Below are positions 27,461 through 37,044 of a stretch of DNA of 64,000 nt, piece after piece. The DNA is from Ralstonia pickettii. Its GTDB lineage: Bacteria; Pseudomonadota; Gammaproteobacteria; Burkholderiales; Burkholderiaceae. A model generated the notes under the pieces. The model did not search any database. It saw nothing but the letters and a program-made list of their open reading frames with translations, and was not told where the DNA came from. The translations under genes were made by a program, and so were the position numbers. The stretch spans positions 62,001-126,000 of the forward strand of contig NZ_JFZG01000002.1 in assembly GCF_000607165.1 (NCBI RefSeq). Direction: 5' to 3'. Every line of letters begins with the position of its first letter. Positions within the stretch are counted from its first letter, which is position 1.

Positions 27461-29977
27461 TTAGACCTTCACGATCTTGACGGCACATTTCTTGAAATCC
27501 GTCTGCAGCGAGATCGGGCAGGTTGCATCCAGTGTGACCTTGTTGATGAGCTGGCTCGCATCGAACCAGGGCACGAACACCAGGCCCTTCGGCGGCTGAT
27601 TGCGGCCGCGCGTTTCAATGCGGGTGCGCATCTTGCCGCGCCGCGAGATCACCTCGACCTCGACACCACGTCGCAGCCCCAGCGCCTTCGCATCTTCCGG
27701 ATGCATGAAGCAGACCGCGTTCGGGAAGGCGCGATACAGCTCGGGCACCCGGCGCGTCATCGAACCCGAGTGCCAGTGCTCCAGCACGCGGCCGGTCGAC
27801 AACCAGAACGGGTATTCCTTGTCCGGCACTTCCGGCGGTGCCTCGTAGGGCAGGGCGAAGATCACCGCCTTCCCGTCCGGGTTGCCGTAGAACTGGTAGC
27901 CGGTACCGGCCTTGACGTACGGATCGCTGCCTTCTTTGTAGCGCCAGCGCGTCTCTTTGCCGTTGACTACCGGCCAGCGCAATCCGCGCGCCTTGTGATA
28001 GTCGTCGAACGGTGCCAAGTCGTGGCCGTGGCCGCGTCCGAAGCTTGCGTACTCCTCGAACAGGCCCTTCTGGAGGTAGAAACCGAATGCCTTGGCTTCG
28101 GCATTGTTGTATTCCGGGTCGACATCCTTGAGGGGGAACTTGTCGACGTTGCCGTTGCGGTAGAGCACGTCGTAGAGCGTCTTGCCGCGCAGCTCGGGCT
28201 TCTTGGCGATGAGTTCTTCGGGCCAGACTTCTTCAACCTTGAAGCGCTTGGAAAACTCCACCAACTGCCACAGGTCGGAACGCGCCTCCCCCGGTGCATC
28301 AACGAGCTGATGCCAGAACTGCGTGCGGCGCTCGGCGTTGCCGTAGGCGCCTTCCTTCTCAACCCACATCGCGCTCGGGAGGATCAGGTCGGCGGCCAGC
28401 GCGGTGACGGTGGGGTAAACGTCGGAGACAACGATGAAGTTCTCCGGATTGCGGTAGCCCGGGTAGCCTTCCTGATTGATGTTGGCGCCGGCCTGTATGT
28501 TGTTGTTGACCTGCACCCAGTAGGCGTTGAGCTTGCCGTCCTTCAGCATGCGGTTTTGCAGCACGGCGTGATAGCCCGGCTTTGCCGGGATCGTGCCCGC
28601 CGGCAGCTTCCAGATGTGCTCCGCTTCTTCGCGGTGCTTCGGGTTGGTCACCACCATGTCGGCCGGCAAGCGGTGCGAGAACGTGCCCACCTCGCGCGCG
28701 GTGCCGCAGGCCGAAGGCTGGCCCGTCAACGAGAACGGGCTGTTGCCCGGCGTGGCGATCTTCCCTGTCAGCAGGTGCAGGTTGTAGATCATGTTGTTCG
28801 CCCAGGTGCCACGGGTGTGCTGATTGAAACCCATGGTCCAGAACGACACGACCTTGATCTTCGGATCGGCATACAGCTCAGCGAGCTTCTGGAGCTGCTG
28901 CTTGAATTCCTTTTCCTTGCTCTTGTCCGGGTTCGCCAGCTTGGTGGTGTAGTCGAGGTCGTACGTCGAGACGAACTTCGCAAACTCGTCGAACGATATC
29001 GGCTTGGAGTCGCCCACCTTGTCGGCGTTCTTGGCGGCCTTCTGCAGCGGATTGTCGGGCCGCAGGCCGTAGCCGATGTCGGTCACGCCTTGCTTGAAGA
29101 CGGTGTGCTTGTTGACGAAGTCTGTGTTGACCTTCTTGTTGGTGATGATGTAGTTCGCGATGTAGTTGAGCATCGCGAGATCGGCCTGCGGCGTGAAGAC
29201 GATGGGAATGTCGGCCAGATCGAACGAGCGATGCGTGAACGTCGAGAGCACCGCGACCTTCGTCTTGGGTGCGGAGAGGCGCCGGTCTGTCACACGCGAC
29301 CACAGGATCGGGTGCATCTCCGCCATGTTCGAGCCCCACAGCACGAACGCGTCGGCGACTTCGAAGTCGTCGTAGCAGCCCATCGGCTCGTCCATGCCGA
29401 AGGTGCGCATGAAGCCGGCCACCGCCGAAGCCATGCAATGGCGCGCGTTGGGGTCGAGGTTGTTCGAGCGGAAGCCCGCCTTCATCAGCTTGACTGCGGC
29501 GTAGCCCTCAAAAACGGTCCATTGACCCGAGCCGAACATGCCGACAGCGGTGGGGCCCTTTTCCTTGATGACGCGCTTGAACTGCGCCGCCATCTCGTCG
29601 AACGCGCGGTCCCAGCTCACGGGCGTGAAATCGCCGTTCTTGTCGTATTTGCCATTCTTCATGCGCAGCAGCGGCTGGGTCAGCCGGTCCTTGCCGTACA
29701 TGATCTTCGAGAGGAAATACCCCTTGACGCAGTTCAGCCCCCGATTGACCTCGGCCTTCGGGTCGCCCTGCGTGGCCACCACGCGGTTGTCCTTGACGGC
29801 GACTTCAACGCCGCAGCCCGTGCCGCAGAATCGGCAAGGCGCCTTCGACCACTTGAGCTGCGTCAGCTCTTTGTCGGTGACAAGGTTGGCGGCGCCAGCA
29901 GGAAGCGTGACGCCAGCTACCGAAGCGGTGGCGGCGGCGGCGGTCTGCTTAATGAACGCGCGGCGAGAGACTTTCAT
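27461..29977 (-). CDS. napA: Periplasmic nitrate reductase catalytic subunit NapA
   Basis: The 838-residue molybdenum enzyme has a twin-arginine signal ([15 protein letters not shown]), a [4Fe-4S] site [16 protein letters not shown] plus GLNCVKGYF, and the molybdenum-ligand cysteine in [16 protein letters not shown] 29977 is preferred over 29992 because TGAGGAAA lies at correct spacing before it. The start overlaps the end of napD by 29 bases. It reduces nitrate to nitrite in the periplasm with electrons from NapBC. Confidence 0.96.
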   Translation of the reverse strand: MKVSRRAFIKQTAAAATASVAGVTLPAGAANLVTDKELTQLKWSKAPCRFCGTGCGVEVAVKDNRVVATQGDPKAEVNRGLNCVKGYFLSKIMYGKDRLTQPLLRMKNGKYDKNGDFTPVSWDRAFDEMAAQFKRVIKEKGPTAVGMFGSGQWTVFEGYAAVKLMKAGFRSNNLDPNARHCMASAVAGFMRTFGMDEPMGCYDDFEVADAFVLWGSNMAEMHPILWSRVTDRRLSAPKTKVAVLSTFTHRSFDLADIPIVFTPQADLAMLNYIANYIITNKKVNTDFVNKHTVFKQGVTDIGYGLRPDNPLQKAAKNADKVGDSKPISFDEFAKFVSTYDLDYTTKLANPDKSKEKEFKQQLQKLAELYADPKIKVVSFWTMGFNQHTRGTWANNMIYNLHLLTGKIATPGNSPFSLTGQPSACGTAREVGTFSHRLPADMVVTNPKHREEAEHIWKLPAGTIPAKPGYHAVLQNRMLKDGKLNAYWVQVNNNIQAGANINQEGYPGYRNPENFIVVSDVYPTVTALAADLILPSAMWVEKEGAYGNAERRTQFWHQLVDAPGEARSDLWQLVEFSKRFKVEEVWPEELIAKKPELRGKTLYDVLYRNGNVDKFPLKDVDPEYNNAEAKAFGFYLQKGLFEEYASFGRGHGHDLAPFDDYHKARGLRWPVVNGKETRWRYKEGSDPYVKAGTGYQFYGNPDGKAVIFALPYEAPPEVPDKEYPFWLSTGRVLEHWHSGSMTRRVPELYRAFPNAVCFMHPEDAKALGLRRGVEVEVISRRGKMRTRIETRGRNQPPKGLVFVPWFDASQLINKVTLDATCPISLQTDFKKCAVKIVKV

Positions 29978-30293
29978 CGTCCATTTCCTCATTCATGGCG
30001 TCGGCCATTTCGTTGTGCTGATAGATCAGGGCGGTGTTCAGCACACCGTCGATCTGTTGAATGAACGTCAGGTGGGCTGCGATGGCGCGCGAGCTGGGCG
30101 CCTCAAGCGTGACCACGAGCTTGCCGTTATCGCTGGCCGCATGGATTTCGCTGCCCGCGATGGCTTCGATGGCCTTGCTTACGGATGCAATATGGGTTGG
30201 CCGCGTCTGGACCAAGACGCCGGCGATATGCCACTCGTCGTCATCGAGCGGCGCCGGCCGAACAGGGATATCTATTTTTCTTGTGTTTCGCAT
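29949..30293 (-). CDS. napD: Nitrate reductase assembly protein NapD
   Basis: NapD binds the twin-arginine signal of NapA and delays its export until the cofactor is inserted. About 114 residues: [36 protein letters not shown] and the helix [19 protein letters not shown] are the NapD ferredoxin-like pattern. ATG 30293 or a GTG at 30314 could be the start; neither has a strong ribosome binding site. The C-terminal tail overlaps napA. Confidence 0.9.
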   Translation of the reverse strand: MRNTRKIDIPVRPAPLDDDEWHIAGVLVQTRPTHIASVSKAIEAIAGSEIHAASDNGKLVVTLEAPSSRAIAAHLTFIQQIDGVLNTALIYQHNEMADAMNEEMDDESLSPRVH

Positions 30294-30382
30294 GACGCTG
30301 TTTTGGCGATGCACGCCTTTTTCTAATCAGTGCTGCGCGAACATACAACCCGGCTTGCCCTCGGAACCCCCCCGGGCGTATA

Positions 30383-30547
30383 TCAATGCGTTGGCGGACC
30401 GCTCAGCAATTGGGACGCCCAGACGATAAAGCCATATCCGGCCACGATAATGACGGACAGAACCGGCACCATGACGGCCGTCAGAAACAGGAAGCTCCGC
30501 AGCTCTTCGGATTTACGTTGCGCGTCGACGTTTTGGGACTGTTCCAC
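30383..30547 (-). CDS. napE: Small membrane protein NapE
   Basis: A 54-residue protein read from the minus strand, starting with GTG: a short polar N-terminus with RKSEELRSFLFLTAVMVPVL, one transmembrane helix (SVIIVAGYGFIVWASQLL), ending GPPTH. This is the usual NapE pattern. Its position first in napEDABC agrees. Its exact role in the Nap complex is not settled in the family. Confidence 0.88.
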   Translation of the reverse strand: MEQSQNVDAQRKSEELRSFLFLTAVMVPVLSVIIVAGYGFIVWASQLLSGPPTH

Positions 30548-30680
30548 GATGACTCGACCAATGAGGGCGGCGCAAATGGCGCGCGAACGTTTTCCAGTAA
30601 AGCGAACGTCGCACGGGAATTCAAGGTTTTCGCATGATCCCGGCGTGACATATGTCGCGCAAGCGATATGTTGTTGGGGC

Positions 30681-30694
30681 CTGATCTAGCGCAA
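30681..30694 (-). promoter_or_regulatory. Candidate FNR/DNR-type box upstream of napE
   Basis: On the minus strand TTGCG-CTAG-ATCAG resembles the FNR/CRP-family consensus TTGAT-N4-ATCAA; one half-site matches well and the other is weak. It is about 134 bases before the napE start. A 10-base palindrome GACATATGTC lies between at 30647-30656. Anaerobic control of nap is usual in the family; this site assignment is an inference. Confidence 0.45.
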
Positions 30695-30706
30695 GACTTG
30701 CGGAAT

Positions 30707-31357
30707 TCACGCGCCTGAAACATTGACGGGTACCCGCCATAAATACCAGGCCGCGACGGTTCGATATGGGCTCCATGCAAGGCCGAGCGTTTCCATTTGC
30801 TTGCGCGTGGGCGTAGTGTCGAGCCGCTTCAGACGGCGATAACCGTCGCGTACGCCGAAATCATCTGCAGGCAGGATGTCGGAGCGCTCCAGCGTGTAGA
30901 TGAGCAGCATTTCGACCGTCCACCGGCCTACCCCGCGCAGTGTCACCAGCCGATCGACGAGCGCTTCGTCTGACATGGTCAGCGCATGTTCGCGCGTGGG
31001 TACGACGCCGTCGAGGGCGGCTTGTGCAATGCCGCGAATGGTCGCCAGTTTGGTCGCAGAGAAACCGCAGGCGCGCAGCGCTGCCTCTTCTGTGGCGAGC
31101 ACCTGCTGCGGTGCGGGAAAAGCGGCGGCCGGATAGAGCGCGAGGAAACGGCCGAGGATGGCGTCACCGGCCTTGGCGTGCAGCTGCTGATAGGCGATCG
31201 CGCGGATCAGCGCTTCATAAGGTTCGCGCCCAGGCTTGGCGGTGTGGCGGCAGGGGCCGATGGCAGCAATATGGCGGGCCCAGTCTTCGTCCAGCGTGGC
31301 CAGGAAGGTTGTGGCTTGCCGGTAGGCGCTCTCGGACAGGTCTGCTGCAATGGACAT
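30707..31357 (-). CDS. alkA: DNA-3-methyladenine glycosylase II family (AlkA-like)
   Basis: A 216-residue base-excision glycosylase of the HhH-GPD superfamily. LVTLRGVGRWTVEMLLIYTL is the helix-hairpin-helix and ILPADDFGVRDG carries the catalytic Asp. It removes alkylated bases from DNA. It lacks the N-terminal domain of E. coli AlkA, like many shorter bacterial homologues. It is co-directional with alkB, 15 bases away. Confidence 0.9.
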   Translation of the reverse strand: MSIAADLSESAYRQATTFLATLDEDWARHIAAIGPCRHTAKPGREPYEALIRAIAYQQLHAKAGDAILGRFLALYPAAAFPAPQQVLATEEAALRACGFSATKLATIRGIAQAALDGVVPTREHALTMSDEALVDRLVTLRGVGRWTVEMLLIYTLERSDILPADDFGVRDGYRRLKRLDTTPTRKQMETLGLAWSPYRTVAAWYLWRVPVNVSGA

Positions 31358-31372
31358 GAGCTGGTTTGCCGG

Positions 31373-32029
31373 TCAGCCGGCCTTGCGGAACGTGAGGTTG
31401 ATGCGCTGGCTGCCCAGCAGTGCGTGCGGGTGGTCTTTGACCGGCGCAACGCCGTGATAGCGCAGGCGATCCGGGCCACCCCAGACGACGACATCGCCGT
31501 GAAAAAGGGGAATGCGCTGCGTCTTGTCGGCGCGGCGATGTCCGCCAAACAGGAAGACTGCTGGCATGCCGAGCGATACCGAGACGATGGGTGCGCCGTA
31601 ATCCTGCTCGTCTTTGTCCTGATGCAGCGACATGCGGGCGCCGGGCACATAGCGGTTGATGAGGCACGCGTCTGGCGTGAAGCCGGGGAAGCCCGCTTCA
31701 GCAGCGGCGTTGTACGCCAGGCGCGCGAACACATCGGGCAGTGGCGGCCACGCGGCTCCCGTGAGCGGGTCGAGCGTGGCATAGCGGTAGCCGCGGCGGT
31801 CTGAGGTCCAGCCCAGGGTGCCACTGTTGGTGAGCGCGACCGACATCTCGAAGCCGCCCGGCGTGACCATGTGGCGGAACGCGGCCTGCTGTGCGATGGC
31901 GTCCACCGCCGCCAGCAGGGCCGGCGCATCCGCCAGCGCAAAGCCACGGAAAATAAAGGCCGCCTCGCCGAGCGCGATGCGCGCGTCATCGGCGGGTGCG
32001 TGGTCGGCAAACAGATCGCCGGTCGTCAT
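31373..32029 (-). CDS. alkB: Alpha-ketoglutarate-dependent dioxygenase AlkB
   Basis: AlkB repairs 1-methyladenine and 3-methylcytosine by oxidative demethylation. The 218-residue protein has the iron ligands in MSLHQDKDE (HxD) and LRYHGVAP (distal His), the 2-oxoglutarate arginines in RINLTFRKAG, and NRYVPGARM before the HxD. It sits between alkA and a second 2OG-Fe(II) oxygenase gene. Confidence 0.93.
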   Translation of the reverse strand: MTTGDLFADHAPADDARIALGEAAFIFRGFALADAPALLAAVDAIAQQAAFRHMVTPGGFEMSVALTNSGTLGWTSDRRGYRYATLDPLTGAAWPPLPDVFARLAYNAAAEAGFPGFTPDACLINRYVPGARMSLHQDKDEQDYGAPIVSVSLGMPAVFLFGGHRRADKTQRIPLFHGDVVVWGGPDRLRYHGVAPVKDHPHALLGSQRINLTFRKAG

Positions 32030-32039
32030 GGTGAACTGG

Positions 32040-32780
32040 CTATAGCGCGTCGTGGAAGATGATGCCCACAGTATGCCGTCGGCCCGAACGCAGGCGGCTC
32101 ACACCGTGGCGCAGGTTCACGCGATACGTACCGCGCGTGCCTTGTACAGGGCGATGGTGCACCGCAAAGACCACTGCATCGCCCTTGCGCAGTGGCACCA
32201 CCTCAGGCCGCGATTGCATTCGTGGGCGCTGCTCCGTCATGACGAATTCGCCGCCGGTGAAATCCAGGCCGGGTTCGGACAGCAGGATGGCCACCTGCAG
32301 CGGGAAGACGTGCTCGCCATAGAGATCTTGATGCAGGCAGTTGTAGTCGCCAGGGCCGTATCGCAGGATCAGCGGCGTGGGGCGCAACTGGCCGGCTTCG
32401 TGACAGCGGCGCAGGAAATCGGCGTGCTGGGCCGGGTAGCGCACGTCGATGACCATGGCTTGGTTCCAGCGGTTGGCGATGGTCGCCAGCGGCGGGTAGA
32501 GCGACGTGCGCAACTGCGCGACCAGGTCCGGCAGCGGATAGGCGAAGTACTGGTATTCGCCGCGCCCGAAGCCATGGCGCTCCATCACCACGCGCGAGCG
32601 GTACAGGCGATCCTGCGGATACAGCGCTGCCAGGGCGTCGCACGCATCATGGGTGAGCAGGCTGGGCAATACGGCGCTGCCGAGCTCATTGAGGGCGTCC
32701 TCAGCGGCATGCCAGTCAATGCCATCAAGATTGGGAAGGTGCCCCGGGCTGACATGCGCGGCGGCGGAGGAAGGCGGCAT
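32040..32780 (-). CDS. 2OG-Fe(II) oxygenase in the alkylation-repair cluster
   Basis: A 246-residue oxygenase with HxD in YNCLHQDLYGEHVFPLQ, the distal His in TYRVNLRHGVSRLRSG and possible 2-oxoglutarate arginine nearby. The N-terminal 100 residues (PSLLTHDACDALAALYPQD and VVMERHGFGRGEYQYFAYPL) have no match I can name. Relatives next to ada or alkB are common in betaproteobacteria. Its stop lies 10 bases before the alkB start, so the genes are probably one operon. A repair substrate is guessed from context only. An AAAGGAG ribosome binding site precedes the start. Confidence 0.8.
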   Translation of the reverse strand: MPPSSAAAHVSPGHLPNLDGIDWHAAEDALNELGSAVLPSLLTHDACDALAALYPQDRLYRSRVVMERHGFGRGEYQYFAYPLPDLVAQLRTSLYPPLATIANRWNQAMVIDVRYPAQHADFLRRCHEAGQLRPTPLILRYGPGDYNCLHQDLYGEHVFPLQVAILLSEPGLDFTGGEFVMTEQRPRMQSRPEVVPLRKGDAVVFAVHHRPVQGTRGTYRVNLRHGVSRLRSGRRHTVGIIFHDAL

Positions 32781-32835
32781 ATGCGCTCCTTTCGGAGATT
32801 CAATATGCCAAGCCTACGCTCACGGGAGTGCGCGT

Positions 32836-32862
32836 GGCACTCCGGAGCTTGCGGTCAAATTC
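32836..32862. repeat. 27-base repeat, copy 2 (after the GNAT gene)
   Basis: It matches the copy at 19603-19629 at 25 of 27 positions, sharing GGCACTCCGG and CTTGCGGTCAAATTC. It touches the stop codon of the acetyltransferase gene (32861-32863). The left half can also pair with GGAGTGC at 32825-32831 to form a hairpin. Confidence 0.75.
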
Positions 32863-33385
32863 AGGCTTGCGCGGCGAGGCCGGCGGGCATGTTGGTGGCG
32901 GCCAACTTCGTCAACGCGTTGCCGGTGGCGCGGCAGATGCGCCACTCTGGCAGCACATCGGCGCCCATGGCCTCGTAGAAAGCGATGGACGGCGCGTTCC
33001 AGTCGAGCACGCTCCACTCGAAGCGGCCGCAGTCGCGCTCTTGTGCCAGGCGCGCGAGGTGGATCAGGAGTGCCTTGCCGATGCCCAGGCCGCGGTACTC
33101 CGGCTCCACGAACAAGTCTTCCAGATACAGGCCCGGCTTGCACAGGAAAGTCGAGAAATTGTGGAAGAACAGCGCAAAGCCCACGGCCCGGCCGTCGACT
33201 TCTGCCAGCACCGCTTCGCAATACGGGCGCGGCCCGAACAGCATCGTCGCCAGCGCTTCAGGCGTGGTTTGCACGAGGTGCGTGAGCTTTTCGTACTCGG
33301 CCAGCGCAGAGATCAGGCGAACGAGCGAGGCGCAGTCGTCGGGTGTGGCAGGGCGCAGAGTGAAGCTGGTCGCTGTGGTTGTCAT
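32861..33385 (-). CDS. GNAT family N-acetyltransferase
   Basis: A 174-residue acetyltransferase with the acetyl-CoA binding region [20 protein letters not shown] (R/QxxGxG/A) and the C-terminal motif [41 protein letters not shown] is the usual start of the fold. It resembles diamine acetyltransferase-like GNATs; the acceptor is unknown. The ATG at 33385 overlaps the miaA stop by four bases, so they are probably coupled. Confidence 0.85.
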   Translation of the reverse strand: MTTTATSFTLRPATPDDCASLVRLISALAEYEKLTHLVQTTPEALATMLFGPRPYCEAVLAEVDGRAVGFALFFHNFSTFLCKPGLYLEDLFVEPEYRGLGIGKALLIHLARLAQERDCGRFEWSVLDWNAPSIAFYEAMGADVLPEWRICRATGNALTKLAATNMPAGLAAQA

Positions 33386-34359
33386 TGTGGCTGCGATTCC
33401 AGTGAGGTTTGGACCAGGCGCGCGACCTGGTCGACGTAATCGGGCGCGAGGCAATCGACCACGTGCCGCTCGGGCGTGCTGCGCAGCCAGGTGATCTGGC
33501 GCTTGCAGAGCTGGCGCGTGGCGGCGATGCCTTGTTCGCGCAGAGCCGCCATGTCGATTTCGCCGTCGAGGTACGCCCATGCCTGGCGATAGCCGACGCA
33601 GCGGATGGATGGCAGCGTGGGGGAAAGATCGCCACGGCGGCGCAAGCGTTCCACCTCGTCGAGCAGGCCGCCGGCGAGCATCGCATCAAAGCGCTGTGCG
33701 ATGCGCGCGTGCAGCACGAGGCGGTCGGAGGGCTCCAGCGCGATCGTCAGATACGGCGCAGCTGCATCGTGCTGCTGGAACGCATTCGCGCCAACCTCGC
33801 GGGCGAGCAGGGCGGACATCGGCTGACCGGTCAGCCGATACAGTTCGAGCGCACGCTGGATGCGCTGCGCATCGGTCGCGTGCAATCGCGCAGCCGTCAC
33901 CGGATCGACCAGTGCGAGCTTGGCGTGCAGCGCCGGCCAGCCGTCGCGCGCCGCTTCGGCATCGATTTCCGCGCGGATGGTCGGATCGGCGCCTGGCAAA
34001 TCGGAGAGGCCTTGCGTAAGCGCCTTGTAGTACAGCATCGTGCCGCCGACGATCAGCGGCAGCCGGCCGCGTGCGCGGATGGCGTCGATCAGCGCGCTCG
34101 CATCATTGGCAAACTGCGCGGCGGAATACGCATCGAGCGGATCAATGATGTCGATCAGGTGATGCGGCGCGATGGCCTGTTCTTCGGCGCTGGGCTTGGC
34201 CGTGCCGATGTCCATGCCGCGATACACCAGCGCGGAATCCATGCTGATGATCTCCACCGGCCAGCGTTCGGCCAGCTTCAATGCGGCGGCGGTTTTGCCG
34301 GACGCGGTGGGCCCGAGCAGGCAAATCGCGCGCGGTGCGCTTGCAGCAGATGCAGTCAT
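33382..34359 (-). CDS. miaA: tRNA dimethylallyltransferase MiaA
   Basis: MiaA prenylates adenosine 37 of tRNAs that read codons starting with U. The 325-residue protein shows the P-loop [33 protein letters not shown], and [18 protein letters not shown], plus the [14 protein letters not shown] segment. It lies 3 bases after mutL. Confidence 0.96.
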   Translation of the reverse strand: MTASAASAPRAICLLGPTASGKTAAALKLAERWPVEIISMDSALVYRGMDIGTAKPSAEEQAIAPHHLIDIIDPLDAYSAAQFANDASALIDAIRARGRLPLIVGGTMLYYKALTQGLSDLPGADPTIRAEIDAEAARDGWPALHAKLALVDPVTAARLHATDAQRIQRALELYRLTGQPMSALLAREVGANAFQQHDAAAPYLTIALEPSDRLVLHARIAQRFDAMLAGGLLDEVERLRRRGDLSPTLPSIRCVGYRQAWAYLDGEIDMAALREQGIAATRQLCKRQITWLRSTPERHVVDCLAPDYVDQVARLVQTSLESQPQ

Positions 34360-34362
34360 CGG

Positions 34363-36267
34363 TTATTGACCGCGCAGGAACAGGCGATCCAGGTCCGCCA
34401 CGGTCAACTGGATCCACGTCGGGCGGCCGTGGTTGCACTGGTCGGCGCGTTCGGTGGCTTCCATCTGGCGCAGCAGTGCGTTCATCTCGTCCAGGTTCAG
34501 GCGGCGGTTGGCGCGCACTGCAGAGTGGCACGCCAGCGTGGCGAGCAGCTCGTTCTGGCGTTCGGCCAGCACGCGCGAGCCACCGTAGGCCTGCAGATCG
34601 CGCAGCACGTCGCGCGCGAGCGCCTGCGCATCCGCCTTCTGCAGCAGCGTTGGCACCGATCGCACGGCCAGCGTGGTGGGCGACACGGCGGAGATATCGA
34701 AGCCGAGCAGCGTGAGCGTGTCGCGAAATTCCTCCGCGGTGCCGATCTCCACCGGGCTTGCGGCAAACGTGACCGGAATCAGCAGCGGCTGCACTTCGAC
34801 GCGTTTGGTTTCCAGCGCGGTCTTGAGCTGTTCGTAGAGGATGCGCTCGTGCGCGGCATGCATGTCGACGAGCACCATGCCGCGCGTGTTCTGCGCCAGC
34901 ACGTAGATGCCGTGCAACTGAGCCACGGCAAAGCCCAGCGGATAAGCATCGTCGTCATCGACCTGTGGCGCAGCGGGCGGTTCTGCAACGGCCAGCGCTT
35001 GCCCGGTCGCGGTGCCGCCGTCGAATAACGTTGCGGCGCTCGGCACATCGGTCATCCACGCGGGGCGGCTGGACGGCATGGGCGCGCTATCCCCGCGCAT
35101 CATTGACAGGTATTCCGCACGCGGCTGCGCAATGCCGAGCGACGTCTGCCGCGCGGCCATCTGGTTGATCCAACGCGTGGTGTTGTCGGCAGGCGAGGGC
35201 GCGGTCGCGACCCCAGCAATCTCGGGCGCATCGGCGATGTCGGTGCGCAGGCTGTCGCCCTGTTCACCGGCGTGGCGGGACAGCGCGCGTTGTACCGCGT
35301 GATAGACAAACTGGTGCACCGCGCGGCTGTCGCGAAAGCGCACCTCGATCTTGGATGGATGCACGTTCACGTCCACCGCTTCGGGCGGCAACTCCAGGCA
35401 CAGCACGTAGGCGGGGAAACGGTCGCCGTGCAGCACGTCTTCATAGGCGCTGCGCACCGCGTGCGTGAGCAGGCGGTCGCGCACGAAGCGGCCGTTGACG
35501 TAGAAAAACTGATGATCCGCCCGCCCGCGCGAGGCGGTTGGCAGGCCGGCAAAGCCGAACAGGCGCAGCTCGCCGGCTGATTCTTCGAAAGGCAGGCGCG
35601 CGCGCGCGAAGTCGGCGCCAAGCACGGCCGCCGAGCGTGAATCCGCCTGCGTGGCGTTCCAATGCTCCAGCGGCTTGCCGTTGTGATGCACGGAGATGGC
35701 CACGTCAGGCCGTGCTAGCGCGGTGCGGCGGATGACCTCCATGCAGTGGCCCAGCTCGGTCTGCTCCGTCTTCAGGAATTTGCGGCGCGCCGGCGTGTTG
35801 AAGTACAGATGCTGCACATCGACCGTGGTGCCGACGCCGCCCGAAGCTGGCTGCGCCCGCCCGGTTTGCGCAATGATTTGCGTGGCGTGAGCGTCGTTCG
35901 CTGTGCGCGACGTGAGCGTCAGTTCCGCCACCGAGGCAATCGAGGCCAGTGCCTCGCCTCGAAACCCCAGCGTCGCTACCGATTCCAGCTCTTCAAGCGA
36001 GCCGATCTTGCTGGTCGCATGCCGCATCAGCGCGACGGGCAGTTCGCCCGCCGGAATGCCGCCGCCATTGTCGGTGATGGCAATGCGCCGCACGCCGCCT
36101 TCCTCCAGCTTGATCTGAAGCTGCGTGGCGCCGGCATCCAGCGCGTTTTCCAGCAGCTCCTTGACGACGGATGCCGGCCGTTCCACCACCTCGCCGGCTG
36201 CGATCTGGCTGATCAACTGGTCGGGAAGCGGGCGGATGGGGCGGCGGGAAGTCGAGGCGGAAGTCAT
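34363..36267 (-). CDS. mutL: DNA mismatch repair protein MutL
   Basis: A 634-residue GHKL ATPase. IRPLPDQLISQIAAGEVVER, LENALDAGATQLQIKLEEGG, ITDNGGGIP and GFRGEALASI are the ATP-binding motifs; the C-terminal dimerisation domain contains MHAAHERILYEQLK. The start ATG 36267 is chosen because it lies close before the conserved IRPLP sequence. A TATAAT sits only about 7 bases upstream (36274-36279), so the transcript could be leaderless. miaA follows. Confidence 0.96.
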   Translation of the reverse strand: MTSASTSRRPIRPLPDQLISQIAAGEVVERPASVVKELLENALDAGATQLQIKLEEGGVRRIAITDNGGGIPAGELPVALMRHATSKIGSLEELESVATLGFRGEALASIASVAELTLTSRTANDAHATQIIAQTGRAQPASGGVGTTVDVQHLYFNTPARRKFLKTEQTELGHCMEVIRRTALARPDVAISVHHNGKPLEHWNATQADSRSAAVLGADFARARLPFEESAGELRLFGFAGLPTASRGRADHQFFYVNGRFVRDRLLTHAVRSAYEDVLHGDRFPAYVLCLELPPEAVDVNVHPSKIEVRFRDSRAVHQFVYHAVQRALSRHAGEQGDSLRTDIADAPEIAGVATAPSPADNTTRWINQMAARQTSLGIAQPRAEYLSMMRGDSAPMPSSRPAWMTDVPSAATLFDGGTATGQALAVAEPPAAPQVDDDDAYPLGFAVAQLHGIYVLAQNTRGMVLVDMHAAHERILYEQLKTALETKRVEVQPLLIPVTFAASPVEIGTAEEFRDTLTLLGFDISAVSPTTLAVRSVPTLLQKADAQALARDVLRDLQAYGGSRVLAERQNELLATLACHSAVRANRRLNLDEMNALLRQMEATERADQCNHGRPTWIQLTVADLDRLFLRGQ

Positions 36268-36381
36268 CGCGGCATTATAAATGTCACGCCCTGTGCGGCG
36301 CACCGACGCAAGCCCGGCAAGCGCAAGGGGAAAATTAATTGACATCCGGTATCATTCTCCGCTGCTCAATCGGGGGTTGGT

Positions 36382-37041
36382 TTGGATATCGTGATGCAAC
36401 TGGTCGACATTGTTCTGCATGTCGACAAATCGTTGGGACTGCTCATTCAGCAGTACGGCGCGTGGGTCTACGTGCTGCTGTTCGCCATCGTCTTTGCCGA
36501 GACCGGGTTGGTGGTGCTGCCCTTCCTGCCGGGCGACACGCTGCTCTTCATTGCTGGCGCGATGTGCGCCACGGGCCAGATGGACGCCTGGCTGCTCATC
36601 GTGCTGCTGGTGACTGCCGCGGTAACAGGCAATACCGTCAACTATTTTGTCGGTTCGTGGATCGGGCCCAAGGTATTCGACGGTCACATTCGATTCCTTG
36701 ATCACCAAGCGCTGCTTAGGACACACGCCTTCTACGAGCGCCATGGCGGCAAAATGCTGGTGATGGCACGCTTCATTCCGGTGGTGCGCACGTTCGCGCC
36801 GTTCGTGGCCGGAGTGTCGAAGATGACGTTTGCCAAGTTCCAGCTCTTCAATATGATCGGCGCTGTGCTGTGGGTCGGCTTGTTGGTGCTGACCGGCGAC
36901 CTGTTCGGCAACGTGCCCATCATCCGCGAGCATCTGAACACCATTGTGCTGATCGGTCTGGGCGCGGCGATTGTGCCGCTGATGCTGGGCGGGCTGTGGA
37001 AGTTGCTCAAGCGCCGCCGCGGCGCCGTCGCGCAGAAGTAA
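36382..37041 (+). CDS. DedA family membrane protein
   Basis: A 219-residue polytopic protein. The family signatures FAETGLVVLPFLPGDTLLF and ARFIPVVRTFAPFVAGVSKM are clear, with four to five hydrophobic segments. DedA proteins support envelope homeostasis and are linked to undecaprenyl-phosphate and phospholipid flipping. The start is TTG 36382 (GGGGG ribosome binding site about 7 bases before) or ATG 36394. It is divergent from mutL. Confidence 0.9.
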   Translation: MDIVMQLVDIVLHVDKSLGLLIQQYGAWVYVLLFAIVFAETGLVVLPFLPGDTLLFIAGAMCATGQMDAWLLIVLLVTAAVTGNTVNYFVGSWIGPKVFDGHIRFLDHQALLRTHAFYERHGGKMLVMARFIPVVRTFAPFVAGVSKMTFAKFQLFNMIGAVLWVGLLVLTGDLFGNVPIIREHLNTIVLIGLGAAIVPLMLGGLWKLLKRRRGAVAQK

Positions 37042-37044
37042 GCG

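Noticed and set aside
27353-30064. Plus-strand frame of about 900 codons opposite napA
   Set aside because: It is antisense to a full NapA with all its motifs, and has a repeated Val/Arg/His composition typical of shadow frames.
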